From: Nemertoderma westbladi
Taxonomy: Eukaryota; Xenacoelomorpha; Nemertodermatida; Nemertodermatidae
Length of the DNA stretch: 58,093 nucleotides
NCBI GenBank assembly: GCA_032718475.1
Contig: JAUCBJ010007347.1
Coordinates: forward strand, 1 to 58,093
Direction of reading: 5' to 3'
Shown one piece after another: positions 30,314 through 40,284 of the stretch (position 1 is the stretch's first letter; every line of letters starts with the position of its first letter). Made by a program: the position numbers and the translations under genes. The notes beneath the pieces were generated by a model. That model was not told the DNA's origin, searched no databases, and worked only from the letters and a program-made list of their open reading frames with translations.

Positions 30314-31378
30314 TCAATACACCGCGGTATTGATTAGGTAACAGGATTCGTTGGCGTCAGAGAATTCGTCAGTATAGAATCCTTCCATCTCAGACTCTTG
30401 ATCAGTGTCATTTACATCACTGAATTGGACATGTAGTTCGGGCTCACTTACCTGACTCGAGTTGTCTCGTTCGAATTCACTGTGTAACAAGATGTGATGT
30501 TTCGCACCGCACTTTGCACACTTTACGTCGGAGTAACAGGTTCGCCGTTGGTGTCCTGATCTGAGGCAATTATAGCATAACCGCTTATCCCACATGACTG
30601 CACGTCTGTCTACAAGGGATTTCTTTAGAAATTCAGCACACGCACTCAAATGATGGGGCCCGTCGCACAGCGCACAGTTTGGTTTGATGTTACTCACTTT
30701 ACCTTGGGTAACTTGATGCACTCTCGTTCTTTCTTCGGGCTTTCTTCGGTGCATTCTGTTAGGAGACTGAGGAGGGGTCTTGGCAACCTGTTCTCTCCTA
30801 TCGTTGGTTCGAGCCTTGTATTTACTTACGTCTTTTGAGATTTTGTTAACGTAGTAAAATTTGTCAGTGTCTTTTCCGCTGTCCTCTTCTTGAGAAGCTT
30901 GGCTTTCGCCGTCATCAGTGTAACACACTGGTGTTACTCTTCTCCTAGAAACGGGTTTCTCACTTACCTTATTTTCCGATGTCTTCTCTCTGGACTGCTT
31001 GATGAGTTGTAGTTTTACTTCACCATCTAAGAAGGACATGAGATCAGCCATGGTAGGGCTTCGTCGTTGCTGCTCATTCATATACAACACTTTCTTGTCC
31101 CAACGTGTACATACTCCACCCTTTGGTAAAGTAGAGACTACGGCTCCAATAACCATGGAACTCTGATATTCATGAGACTTACCTAACCAGTCCAATTGTC
31201 TACAGATCTCCTGAATCTCATCGGAAAACTCTATAATCCCGCTACTAAGGAAGTTTCTGGGGGCTACTAATTTTGCATACAAATACTTAGCTATGTTATC
31301 CTTGTTACCATACCTGATGTTTAATGTATCCCAAACTTGTCTTAATCCATCTGGATGTCCAATAAACTTTAACGCCAT
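30314..31378 (-). CDS. Gag C-terminal segment with zinc knuckles, BEL/Pao element
   Basis: 354 codons from an ATG that immediately follows an in-frame TGA (31379-31381). The first 120 residues look like the second half of a BEL gag domain (WDTLNIRYGNKD). Residues 235-298 hold three knuckles: CALC...HLSAC, CYNCLRSGHQRRTC, and CAKCGAKHHILLH. The matching first half of the gag domain ends right before the TGA, so the stop falls inside a domain. Confidence 0.85.
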   Translation of the reverse strand: MALKFIGHPDGLRQVWDTLNIRYGNKDNIAKYLYAKLVAPRNFLSSGIIEFSDEIQEICRQLDWLGKSHEYQSSMVIGAVVSTLPKGGVCTRWDKKVLYMNEQQRRSPTMADLMSFLDGEVKLQLIKQSREKTSENKVSEKPVSRRRVTPVCYTDDGESQASQEEDSGKDTDKFYYVNKISKDVSKYKARTNDRREQVAKTPPQSPNRMHRRKPEERTRVHQVTQGKVSNIKPNCALCDGPHHLSACAEFLKKSLVDRRAVMWDKRLCYNCLRSGHQRRTCYSDVKCAKCGAKHHILLHSEFERDNSSQVSEPELHVQFSDVNDTDQESEMEGFYTDEFSDANESCYLINTAVY

Positions 31379-32758
31379 TCACTTGGGAGGTCCTTCCAAG
31401 CACTTGATGAGGAATCTAAGTTTCTCTCCGTTAGATAGTACAGAGTTCTGTATGCTATCTTTGTAATATTCATTGAAAGGTAACCATTTCATCTCATCTC
31501 CATTGAATTTAACGATCTCTCCCACTTTGACCGCTTGGCGGGCTTCTGTTCTAGCCATCTGACGCGTAAAGCTTTCTTGGGCCATCGTGTTATTTAATAT
31601 CGAATTATCGGTATATAAATTTCTCGGATCATTATCAGGTCTATAGGGAATATCATTAACAACAGGTTTATAATCACCCTTAATAGGGTTTGCTATAGGA
31701 GTTTCTACTTCACTAGCAGTATAGATGCGTGTAGGCTCCACACCTTGCGCATGTAATACTTCAGACCTAACAGGTTGACACAATGTTACTGGGGGTATTG
31801 GTATACCCTTTTGTATATTGACTAATTTGTCACGTTCTAGCGCGATACTTTGCTGCACTTCTTGCAATTCTGCCCTACTTTCCCTTACTGTTCCCTTAAA
31901 TTGGTGGACAGTCTCCTGCATCTGTCCGAGCAGGAGATTCATCCCCCGCCGTCCCTCCTCTACCCACTCGACCGCCGAAGCGGGAGTCGCCAACATTGTA
32001 GCGGGCCGACGCGGGACGACGGGAGACAAATCTTTGATTTCTCTCTCAGCTTCCAGGACAGGAATATTCTCATGGACTGTTCTACCGGGTACAGGCAGTG
32101 TAGTACTGTGTAAAGGGAATTTAGAGTTAAGCTCTGGAAGTACAGGGGTCTCTAGTACAGGAATGGCTTTGGGAACGACAGGCCTAATTATTTCAGGCTC
32201 ATCAACTATTGTAGGGAGTCTTTTGACCTGAATAATTTGGTCTGTGGGTTCTGTACTACCTAAGTCTGTGCTAGCTAGTTGTCTTCTAACCGCTGGGGGC
32301 AAATCAGGCAATTTGTGACGGTGAGATGTTTTTCTACGCCTGCTTAGACGAGATCTATTTCCTCCGCCTTCAGGATCGGTGGTTTCGCTTTCCTCCGATG
32401 ATGTGTATCCCTGGCGTTTGGGAGTAGATCGTCTCATCATCTGCATTTGACTAGCAGTTAACTGTTTATTTATGTTGTCTTGCGTCTCTTGCAGATTTTC
32501 CAACTCCAGTTGGGTAGTCTGCTCAGACGCTCTCCGTTCTGCTTCTGCCACTGCCTTTGCCGCCTTTCTTTCCGCTTCTGCTTCTGCCATGGCCGCTGCC
32601 TTTTGGTCCTCTATCCGTCTTTTCTTTACTTGTTCTTCTTGGACTCTAGCGAGGCGGAGTTTTTCATCAAATTTAGCTTGGTTTGCAGCTAACATTTCCG
32701 CATCGATTGAGTCCAACACAAGCTTGGCTCCTTCACTATTGGGGCGAAGTCCAGCCAG
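31379..32758 (-). CDS. Gag middle segment with coiled coils, BEL/Pao element
   Basis: Open from just after the TGA at 32759-32761 to the TGA at 31379-31381, same frame on both sides. There is no ATG at the head; the first is about codon 22. It contains a long alanine/glutamate-rich coiled coil (KAAAMAEAEAERKAAKAV), a basic serine-rich stretch, a proline-rich middle, a second coiled coil (LQEVQQSIALERDKL) and the first half of the gag core (LSNGEKLRFLIKCLEG). Confidence 0.8.
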   Translation of the reverse strand: MAGLRPNSEGAKLVLDSIDAEMLAANQAKFDEKLRLARVQEEQVKKRRIEDQKAAAMAEAEAERKAAKAVAEAERRASEQTTQLELENLQETQDNINKQLTASQMQMMRRSTPKRQGYTSSEESETTDPEGGGNRSRLSRRRKTSHRHKLPDLPPAVRRQLASTDLGSTEPTDQIIQVKRLPTIVDEPEIIRPVVPKAIPVLETPVLPELNSKFPLHSTTLPVPGRTVHENIPVLEAEREIKDLSPVVPRRPATMLATPASAVEWVEEGRRGMNLLLGQMQETVHQFKGTVRESRAELQEVQQSIALERDKLVNIQKGIPIPPVTLCQPVRSEVLHAQGVEPTRIYTASEVETPIANPIKGDYKPVVNDIPYRPDNDPRNLYTDNSILNNTMAQESFTRQMARTEARQAVKVGEIVKFNGDEMKWLPFNEYYKDSIQNSVLSNGEKLRFLIKCLEGPPK

Positions 32759-33220
32759 TCATCTCCTCAACTCTTCATCACCCAAGAAGCGTTGATAGTC
32801 TGACAGATAGATGTCGATGGCGTCTCTCGTTCGCGGTCTCTCTGCTGTCCCTTCGCTTTCCTCTTGAGAAAGGGTGGCATCGGTTGGTTCTTCATAGGTT
32901 GGTCTCTCAGCCAGCTGGGATTTCCACTGGGCCGTTTCTTGTACTTTGAGACCTACCCGTTGGAACCAAGTCTTGACAGCAACCTGCAGCGACGTGTCCT
33001 GTCTTCTTTTGGAAGTTTCCTCAAAGGCTGATAGGATTAGTCTAATGCGTAGGGTTCTTTCGCGTACTTGATATAGCAGCTCTTCCTGCTCTTGAGGTCC
33101 TTGGGGTTGTCGAAACAGTTGTTCTTCTAATCGCTCTAAGGAGCCGAAGAATCCCTGCACATATCCTGCTGCCGACCTCTTCCAAACAGCTGGATCCATC
33201 GTATCTTTAGTCACTCCCAT
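32759..33220 (-). CDS. Gag second segment, 153 codons, BEL/Pao element
   Basis: ATG at 33218-33220, five sense codons after an in-frame TAG (33236-33238); ends at TGA 32759-32761. Helical and charged, no recognised motif. It is in frame with the segments on either side, so it is either a separate protein by reinitiation or part of a once-continuous gag. Confidence 0.65.
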   Translation of the reverse strand: MGVTKDTMDPAVWKRSAAGYVQGFFGSLERLEEQLFRQPQGPQEQEELLYQVRERTLRIRLILSAFEETSKRRQDTSLQVAVKTWFQRVGLKVQETAQWKSQLAERPTYEEPTDATLSQEESEGTAERPRTRDAIDIYLSDYQRFLGDEELRR

Positions 33221-33235
33221 CCTGTGTATGTCTTC

Positions 33236-33778
33236 CTAAGTAGCTTCGGACAAATCTAACGGGAGTCCGGGTCTGGGAAAGTTCCATTGTGACTCGACAA
33301 TAGACATCAATTCTTCCCTGGCGTATCCCGCATAACTATCTTGGGTCGCTCGCTTACTTCTCGCCCAATTGACTTGGTGTTCCTCCACCGCAATGAATAT
33401 AGTTGTTAATACTGCGGCAGGAAGGGTGAGAAGGGGATCCGAGTAGGCTGTAGCCGCCATCTGTACTCCGCGTTCGGGGGTCAGCTCTACAGTATCCGAA
33501 CTACTGGAGCTATCGGGTCGCTGGGAACAAGTTTCTTGACTAGGATGTTGCTGCTGTTGGACAGCTGCTTCCTGGTTCCGTTTGACTTGGGCTCGAGTGC
33601 CGATGATAGACCTACGGTGTTGGATTAGCCTAGGGTCTGATACTACTACTGGAGGGATGACTTTTCTTTCAGTAGGAGGTGAGCTGAACCCCTTTCTTAA
33701 TCGCTCCACACTCCTATCTGTGTCACAGATGGTTGTATCGATTAGACTGTCTGACAGGTTTTGCTTAGTGTCAGACAT
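33236..33778 (-). CDS. Gag first segment, 180 codons, BEL/Pao element
   Basis: First ORF after the leader, with ATG at 33776-33778 and stop TAG. The N-terminal half is polar with QQQQ and serine runs; the second half is more helical. No motif recognised. Being first downstream of the leader, in the frame shared by all of gag and RT, makes it the likely translation start of the polyprotein. Confidence 0.65.
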   Translation of the reverse strand: MSDTKQNLSDSLIDTTICDTDRSVERLRKGFSSPPTERKVIPPVVVSDPRLIQHRRSIIGTRAQVKRNQEAAVQQQQHPSQETCSQRPDSSSSSDTVELTPERGVQMAATAYSDPLLTLPAAVLTTIFIAVEEHQVNWARSKRATQDSYAGYAREELMSIVESQWNFPRPGLPLDLSEAT

Positions 33779-36050
33779 GTTTATCTATACAGTTGAATGC
33801 TTACTGCTATAGTTACAGTTAAAGCAAGTCTAGTAATTCAGTATGACCGTTGGCCTAGTACCGGTAATTAATTACAGTATATTAGAATACCGGTATACAC
33901 TTATAATATATATAAGTATTGTAAACTAGGTTTGTCACAGAATGCCGGTATATAATTTTAGCACAAATATATATAAATATATAATAGGCCTATCGTGAAT
34001 ACCGGTATACAGCCTACACTTATAGTATATAAGTATAATTCTGGACTAGAATTAATTACAGAATACCGGTATAATTTCAGCCTAAATTTATAGAAATAAA
34101 GATAATAGGCCTATCATGAATACCGGTATATCAATTATTTAAATAATTGAATTTCTGAATTTTAAAGGTTACTTAGTTACTTTAACTTACTTTATTACCG
34201 TTATTTAAGCAGTAGTCCAACTGATATTGAGACCTAGTTGTTGTATGGCAGGCCTACTATTTATAAATCGTTTGAGTTGATTTATAATATATATATACCC
34301 GTTTAAAATGGGTTTTGTCAATATTTGAAATAAATGTTATTATTTCTGGGGGGAGTCACTACACAGAAGCTGTGCGCTCTCAGTGAAGTGCTACGTGTTG
34401 GACTCTAAAACAAATAATTCTAATTTACCTAAGTTACTTAATACTACAAATTACGTACGATACGGGTGAGATTAATTCTCTAACTAAACACAACAAAAAT
34501 ATTACGCACGAAATTTTAGGGTAATTTTACAGGAAATCTACAAACCAGCCTAACAAAGGGTTAGGATTCTGGTTATTACAACGGACAGGGTACTACGGTA
34601 TTTGAAAATAATAAGTAGTAGTAAATATGTTGCGCTGTCCAGATAGGAAAAATACCACCGTCTGACGACCTATAGCCGTATCGCTATAGGTACTACGTTA
34701 TGTATCACAGAGTGTTCCTACCTGGAAGTTAATTACCGCGGACTACCAGATCCAACATGCCTATTAACCACTTTACAACACAATACACTGCCTACACACT
34801 AATTACTTTCGGAAAGCACTGTACACTAAACCCTAAATTAGGTACAAGTACTTATTAAAAACAGATAACTAGCAGTTAAATATACTTGAACAGTTAAAAG
34901 AACCACGGCATCTGCTGGAGTGACTGGAGCACAAAATCACCAGTCTTTACCTACGCCAAGCAGCCCATGTAGTACCGGGGTTAATTTAACTATAACGGTA
35001 TGTGTAACAAGCACAATTACTGTAGGAATAAACTTGGGGACATGAATGTTGCGAATAATCGCATAAACTCTGAATAATAAATATTACGCTACCCGTACAG
35101 AATACTCAAACAAAATACAAACCAAACGCTGGCAGACTACCACCAAGCCTAAATAAACTACAGTATGTGCAGATTCCAAAATGGTTAGTTAGTATGCGTT
35201 CTAACACGGTGGTACGACTTATTCTTTAAGAGGGGATTGACCTTACAGCTCTGGCTGCCCCAACTTACTAACTGGCACTTTATCAGATAAACTCTACACA
35301 CGCAGCAATCTCTTCAGACCTAATAATAGCTAGACAACAATCCAGCCTACAAAATATCTGAGTAATAACTATTACGGTACCTGAACAGACCACACAAACA
35401 AACACAGGCTAAAACGCTGGCAGACTACTATCAAGCCTAAATAAACTACAGTATGTGCAGATTCCAAAATGGTTAGTTAGTATGCGTTCTAACACGGTAG
35501 TACGACTTATTCTTTAAGAGGGGATTGACCTTACAGCTCTGGCTGCCCCAACTTACTAACTGGCACTTTATCGGACAAACTCTACACACTCCGCAATCTC
35601 TCCAGACCCAACAACAGTCAGACAACAGTCCAGCCCACAATTATCTGAACAATCTGAGCAGACTTACATGTCTTCAGCTCAATATTAACTTACTAGGAAA
35701 TAAAACTGACAGAAATAGACCTAAGTAAAATCCCAATAAAAACCAGGCGTCCCCGATTTAATATCGAGACCTACCGGTATACAATAATCAAAATCGAATA
35801 ATACTAATGTACTTATACTGGAAGTACCGGTTAGGACAGTTGGGCCTACCGACCTACAGCAGTACCGGTTCAGGCAGTTAGGCCTACGGACCTACAGCAG
35901 TACCGATTCTGGCAGTTGGGCCTACGGACCTACAGCAGTACCGGTTCTGGCAGTTAGGCCTACGGACCTACAGCAGTACCGGTTCAGGTTTACCGGTCGA
36001 CCGGTACTTTCAACTTTATTGCTTACTGCAATAAAGAAAATAACTGTTAT
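33779..36050 (-). other. 2.3-kb leader of the BEL/Pao element with tandem repeats
   Basis: No gene. Four to five 38-bp units (AGTACCGGTTCAGGCAGTTA...) lie at 35823-35995. A direct repeat of about 190 bp with period 288 begins near 35090 and 35378. Imperfect repeats with ACCGGTATA and ATAGGCCTAT lie at 33880-34130. Next to the 5' LTR the minus strand reads ATAACAGTTATTTTC, with no TGG primer-site start. Confidence 0.75.
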
Positions 36051-37230
36051 TGTACGCGCTTTTGAAGACCTTTAGCAGTTTAACCTGCCAAAATTTATAT
36101 GTCTTTTGGTTTATAAATAGACTTTATAAAATGACAAGTATTTAATACCAATAAACACAACATTAGCCGAAGCCAGCCTAGTGCGCGTCCATTCACCCGC
36201 TGGATATACCCGGGAGACTGGATTCGGAGGGCTTAGATTGTTATTGCAGTGTAAGCTTACTGTATTATTCGATTGATCGTTAATAAATAATTTCTGACCA
36301 ATATTATTCACTTTCGGGAAATATTAACAGTTACTTTAGGACGTGGCGCTCTATCTAGGTAAACAGAGATATGACTTATACTAAACACAACGGTAAGTCG
36401 GTAAGGCTTATGATTCACGTATGAGGCGCATTCTTTAGGAGATGCTTAGTTATCAGCCACAATCATGCACACTACCGGTAACGCACAATACTGCTCACTA
36501 ATCTGCCGACCGTCAATGAATTTTATCATACATAAAGAGAACAGCAATTGACTAATGTAGTGCTTATCAAATAGCATTAAATTCACTACAAACCACAATA
36601 ATATAAGTCGCAATCGCTATATGTAACCCGTCTCTCTAACCTGTAGTGTATCAAGAAAATTGGGAAATTTGGGTTCTTTATAGATGTTCTCCAAATAATA
36701 ATATTCAACCAACTGATACAAATAATGACAACAGTAAATAGCAGTATAATAATGTATGTTGCAGTGATATAAGACTGCTGCTGATTGCACTGATAACAGT
36801 TATACATTCTATAATCTAAGCCTACTAATGTTTCTTCTAAAGTCTGAAACGAATTGACTCTAGAGCCGGTGTTCTTGGCCTAGATAAAAACAACACAACA
36901 GTATCAAGAAAAAACAGTAAGACAGAACACGCCTAGCACGATCTGTAGAAAATCTCCACATCGACAGTAAAAATCGCCCTGATTGGCTGTTAAGCTAAAC
37001 AAAGAACCATGTGTCCAATGGCCGTTTCCATGCCAGCAACCAGCTGTTAGATGTCGTAATCTGAATCATCAAGGCTACACTGTGCTAGAGTATTTGACGC
37101 ATTGCGGGTTTTATGCCTTGCCATGTCCGCCAAAGCACATATATAGAAGAATGACTTTTATGTCCGTTAAAACACCTACAACGGTACTTTGCGGGCGAGG
37201 GGACTGATTATATCCGCAAAAGCTTTTACA
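36051..37230 (-). repeat. 5' LTR of the BEL/Pao element
   Basis: 1,180 bp direct repeat of 18795-19979, TG...CA. It is followed at 37231-37235 by GGACA, the duplicated target. Confidence 0.93.
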
Positions 37231-37297
37231 GGACATGCCCCATTTGCCCTATATGAACCGTATGCCAAGGCTCGCCGACTACGTGTCTCGCCCCACA
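37231..37297 (+). repeat. Element M, right terminal arm
   Basis: Bases 37231-37285 are the reverse complement of 18272-18326 with few mismatches. The arm ends CTCGCCCCACA like the 56-bp terminal units. The last ACA pairs with ACA at 16681-16683 as the duplication of the C+M insertion. Confidence 0.78.
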
Positions 37298-37505
37298 GTA
37301 CAAGTGTACATAATTAATACAAACATTAAATGATTCATGTTATGAAATAGTTACCTTATTAATTTAAGCAGTTTTTAGAACCCGAATGTTTTGTAAACGA
37401 GTAGCTTCCATCAAGGTCATCTTAATATGATTGCCAAACACAATCAGAAGAAAATAACAGTGTGATGTGTGGGGAGGGGGGGGGGGGGTGGTTGTGCTGT
37501 ATCAA

Positions 37506-37538
<33 letters not shown>

Positions 37539-37694
37539 TGCAGGACACTATTTTTAGTTACTTGTTACCAATAATGTAAGAATAATATACAATATATAAA
37601 TATACGATAAATAATTATTAGATGATCGGCGAGCGTGAATTAGTGAGCGTCTTGTATTTAACCATCCAAGACATTCAGCTCCAGTATCTTCTAA

Positions 37695-39674
37695 TTAACC
37701 GACAGTGACCATTTCCATAGGATCTCCGAACTTATTGAAACGGAAATCAACTCCGCTAGCTTTTATCTTATCATTCCATTGACGGTTCAGGATACTCAAT
37801 TCAACTCCATTATCCGCACCCTCGAAGGCGATGTGACACTTCTTTAATTCTGGAATAATTTCTTGCTGGAACTTCAGCTCACAGATATCAGTTACAACTT
37901 CCGTTTTGAGAGACATGTCCGTAATTGTGATGCTCTCTAGCTTCTTACAATCTCTTACCATCGAAACGAAGTCAACACGTATTTCTTCATCCTGCCCGCA
38001 GGCCATTACCAACTCTTTCAGACATTGGTCCATGTGATCACCTAGATAGCGGAATAGTATAGATAAGCCGTCGACTGTTTCCATCCAAGCTGCAAATAAT
38101 TCGAACTTCGTCAGAGGAGGTCGTCCTTTTATCAAGCGAATCAGCGAATGAACGTCAACTGTCTCGAAGTCGAATAGCATATGAACCGAGAGCTCGGGGT
38201 TGGCTTTTCTCCACGGGCTGTTGTTATTATCAGCAATAGGTAGAACATTATCAGATCCAGTCAGGCAGAGGCGGAGTACCTGTAAAAGCTTCTGTGGGAT
38301 GTAACTGGCCCTTCGCCCCGCAACCCAGTTTTTCCCCCATACGCTAAAATACTCTGAAACCTACTGTAAAGGTTTTTCTGGGATATGACTGATTTGTTTT
38401 CTTTGCTAACCAGTTCCCCCCTCCAAGGCGTTGGAATCCTTTAGGAGGGATCTGAGCTGTTCGATTGGCCAGCCGGCTTGGGAAGGTTGCCCCAGTTACC
38501 CATAGCCCTGCGTTGAGTTAGTTCTGATTTCGACCAATCCCGAGCTACTGAACTGAAATTATCCTGTCTCACTGCTGATTACATGTGTTGAACGGGATTC
38601 TTGGAAAATAAGAGAGCTAAAGTCACGGGACTTTTTGTTATGATTTTAGACTTTATTATCAGAGTTTTAAGACCGTGTTGAGATAGCGAAATGTTTTCTG
38701 CCTTTTATAAGAACATTAGTAGGCTAAATTATAGAAAGCATAGCTATTATCAAACAAACGATTCATACCAATAATATTAGATGGGGACTTTTAGTCAGAA
38801 TTCTTTCTAATATATCTGGATTCAAGTAGTTATAATTGATATCCAGGTTCGTCAACGCCTTCAATGAAGTGAGCGGTCCCATAGCAGATGATATAGGCCT
38901 CGCAGTAGATGCGGCAGATGGATGAATTAATTCATCGATTTTGATCTTCCTAAGAGATCCGCGGTTGTGTCTCACCAAACTTTCTATTAATCGAACACCG
39001 TCAATTAAAGACTTTACTTGCAAATTTATTAGTGTCACGACTTCTAACTCTTTCTGTGATCGGAAGAATTCATTTAAATGCTGATAGAACAGCGATATTG
39101 TTGTGTCATAGATACCGAGGGAGGCCATCCCTTGAAAGCCCCCTAATTGACCGAATAGACTGAATTGTTTTAGCTGGGATACCTTAAGATGATCCACTGA
39201 TTGGCTGAGGTGCCATAACATCTGTTGTCTATTGCTTAGCCTCCCATTGCAACGGATTTCAACTTTTTCCATATGAACTCCGTATTGTCTAAATACTTCA
39301 ATCTCTTTCTTATCGTGATGCCGTTCTCCACTGATGGTAATATCTCTCGTTCTCCAAAGCCCCGCATCTTTCTGGGCCTCATTCCATTTGAGATAAGTTC
39401 CGCCGGCTGACAACCGATCGCATTCTGGTAAATGGCTGAACAATTTAAAAATAAGTTCGTGTGGGAGCGCTGCCCAATCACGGCATTGGGTTGATGTTGA
39501 CCCTTCGTTATCTGGTAGTTCTTTGGAGATCTCAATGACTTCATCTTCGCTATCACCACCGGGGATATAACGTTTATGTCCTAAGTCGTTGTCGCTCTCA
39601 CTATCTGATCCACACGGGAGATGTCGCTTCAATGAAGACTGTTTTCTGGAAGGGCCATGTTGATCTCCCATCAT
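37695..39674 (-). CDS. F-box protein gene copy 1, two exons
   Basis: Exon 1 is 39674-38769 (302 codons from ATG) and exon 2 is 38279-37695, separated by a GT-AG intron in phase 0. Spliced length is 496 aa against 502 in copy 2. Residues about 66-98 are an F-box (WAALPHELIFKLFSHLP, then W), the SKP1-binding domain of SCF ubiquitin ligases. Downstream there are LRR-like leucine patterns (LTSLKALTNLDINYNYL). The N-terminus is polar and acidic. Unspliced reading stops at once in the intron (GTA TGA). The C-terminus differs from copy 2. The target protein is unknown. Confidence 0.78.
38280..38768 (-). other. 489-bp intron present only in F-box copy 1
   Basis: Minus strand: exon ATTATTG, then GTATGAATCG...CTTTTACAG, then GTACTCC. 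Copy 2 reads ATTATTGGTACTCC without it. The insertion is flanked by GGTA on both sides. Two related 3'-splice-like segments lie about 75 bp apart within it (CTTTTACAG and CCTTTACAG). Confidence 0.82.
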
Positions 39675-40284
39675 GAGAATAACTTCCGGTACTTAAATAT
39701 GTTTAAATAAACTACTGGGATGGTAAGTTATGCTACTGTAGAAAGAGGTAATTGATTTTAAGTGAGATTCAGTTTTAATTGTTACTTTTAAATAATTGTT
39801 TATTAATTAGCTTCTAATTTCATGATACTAGTATATTATTTGTGAGCTAGTAATGATGAACGGACAAATTAGTTTCTAGAATAGACACTTGCGCAATTAC
39901 ATTGGAAACACAGTTCTATAGCAATAAATAACTGGTATTTATGTATATATCTACTGTAGGTATATTTTTAGTAAGGCATGTAGAACGTCTGATTTCTACA
40001 GGGCTATCATTATTATTTTCCGCTACAGTATGCAGTTTAGTAAAATCGGAACATTTGAATTCTTGCAGTCTAAGTTTCTAACTTTCTCCATAGCAGTACA
40101 GGCAAACGGTAGGCCTGGGAATAACACCGTTGATGAATGTGTTATATGTCCTCAATACACGTCATTATGCTATGTACAGTACCTCCCAGGCCCAGCAATC
40201 CTACAGATCACCTACACATACATTATTTTTCCAACGATATTGAACTTGACCCTCGATTTATATTCTCACATTTAGTCTGTTAAG

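Larger units (their letters stand above)
18795..37230 (-). mobile_element. Giant BEL/Pao-type LTR retrotransposon with an extra three-ORF module (18.4 kb)
   Basis: Two long direct repeats (18795-19979 and 36051-37230), TG...CA ended and about 99% identical by eye, bound an 18,436-bp unit with a GGACA duplication. All large ORFs run on the minus strand. In element order: leader of 2.3 kb, gag in several in-frame segments, protease-RT, RNase H-integrase, a 1.6-kb spacer, then ORFs of 273 aa, about 300 aa and 840 aa, ending 78 bases before the 3' LTR. RT YMDD, the Pao RNase H and the integrase with its C-terminal domain place it in BEL/Pao. It is much longer than the usual 5-9 kb. Several stops and frame steps interrupt the coding region. 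Confidence 0.92.

Noticed and set aside
28400-33778. Reassigned TGA codon explaining the in-frame stops
   Set aside because: Both gypsy ORFs, ACAD11 and the F-box genes read cleanly with the standard code, and one of the stops is TAG.
18250-37297. 18272-18326 and 37231-37285 as terminal inverted repeats of one 19-kb DNA transposon
   Set aside because: The interior is an LTR element with its own duplication; the arms belong to the ~610-bp element M that it split.
38281-38768. Frameshift or decay in F-box copy 1
   Set aside because: A GT-AG intron restores the copy 2 sequence exactly and in frame.
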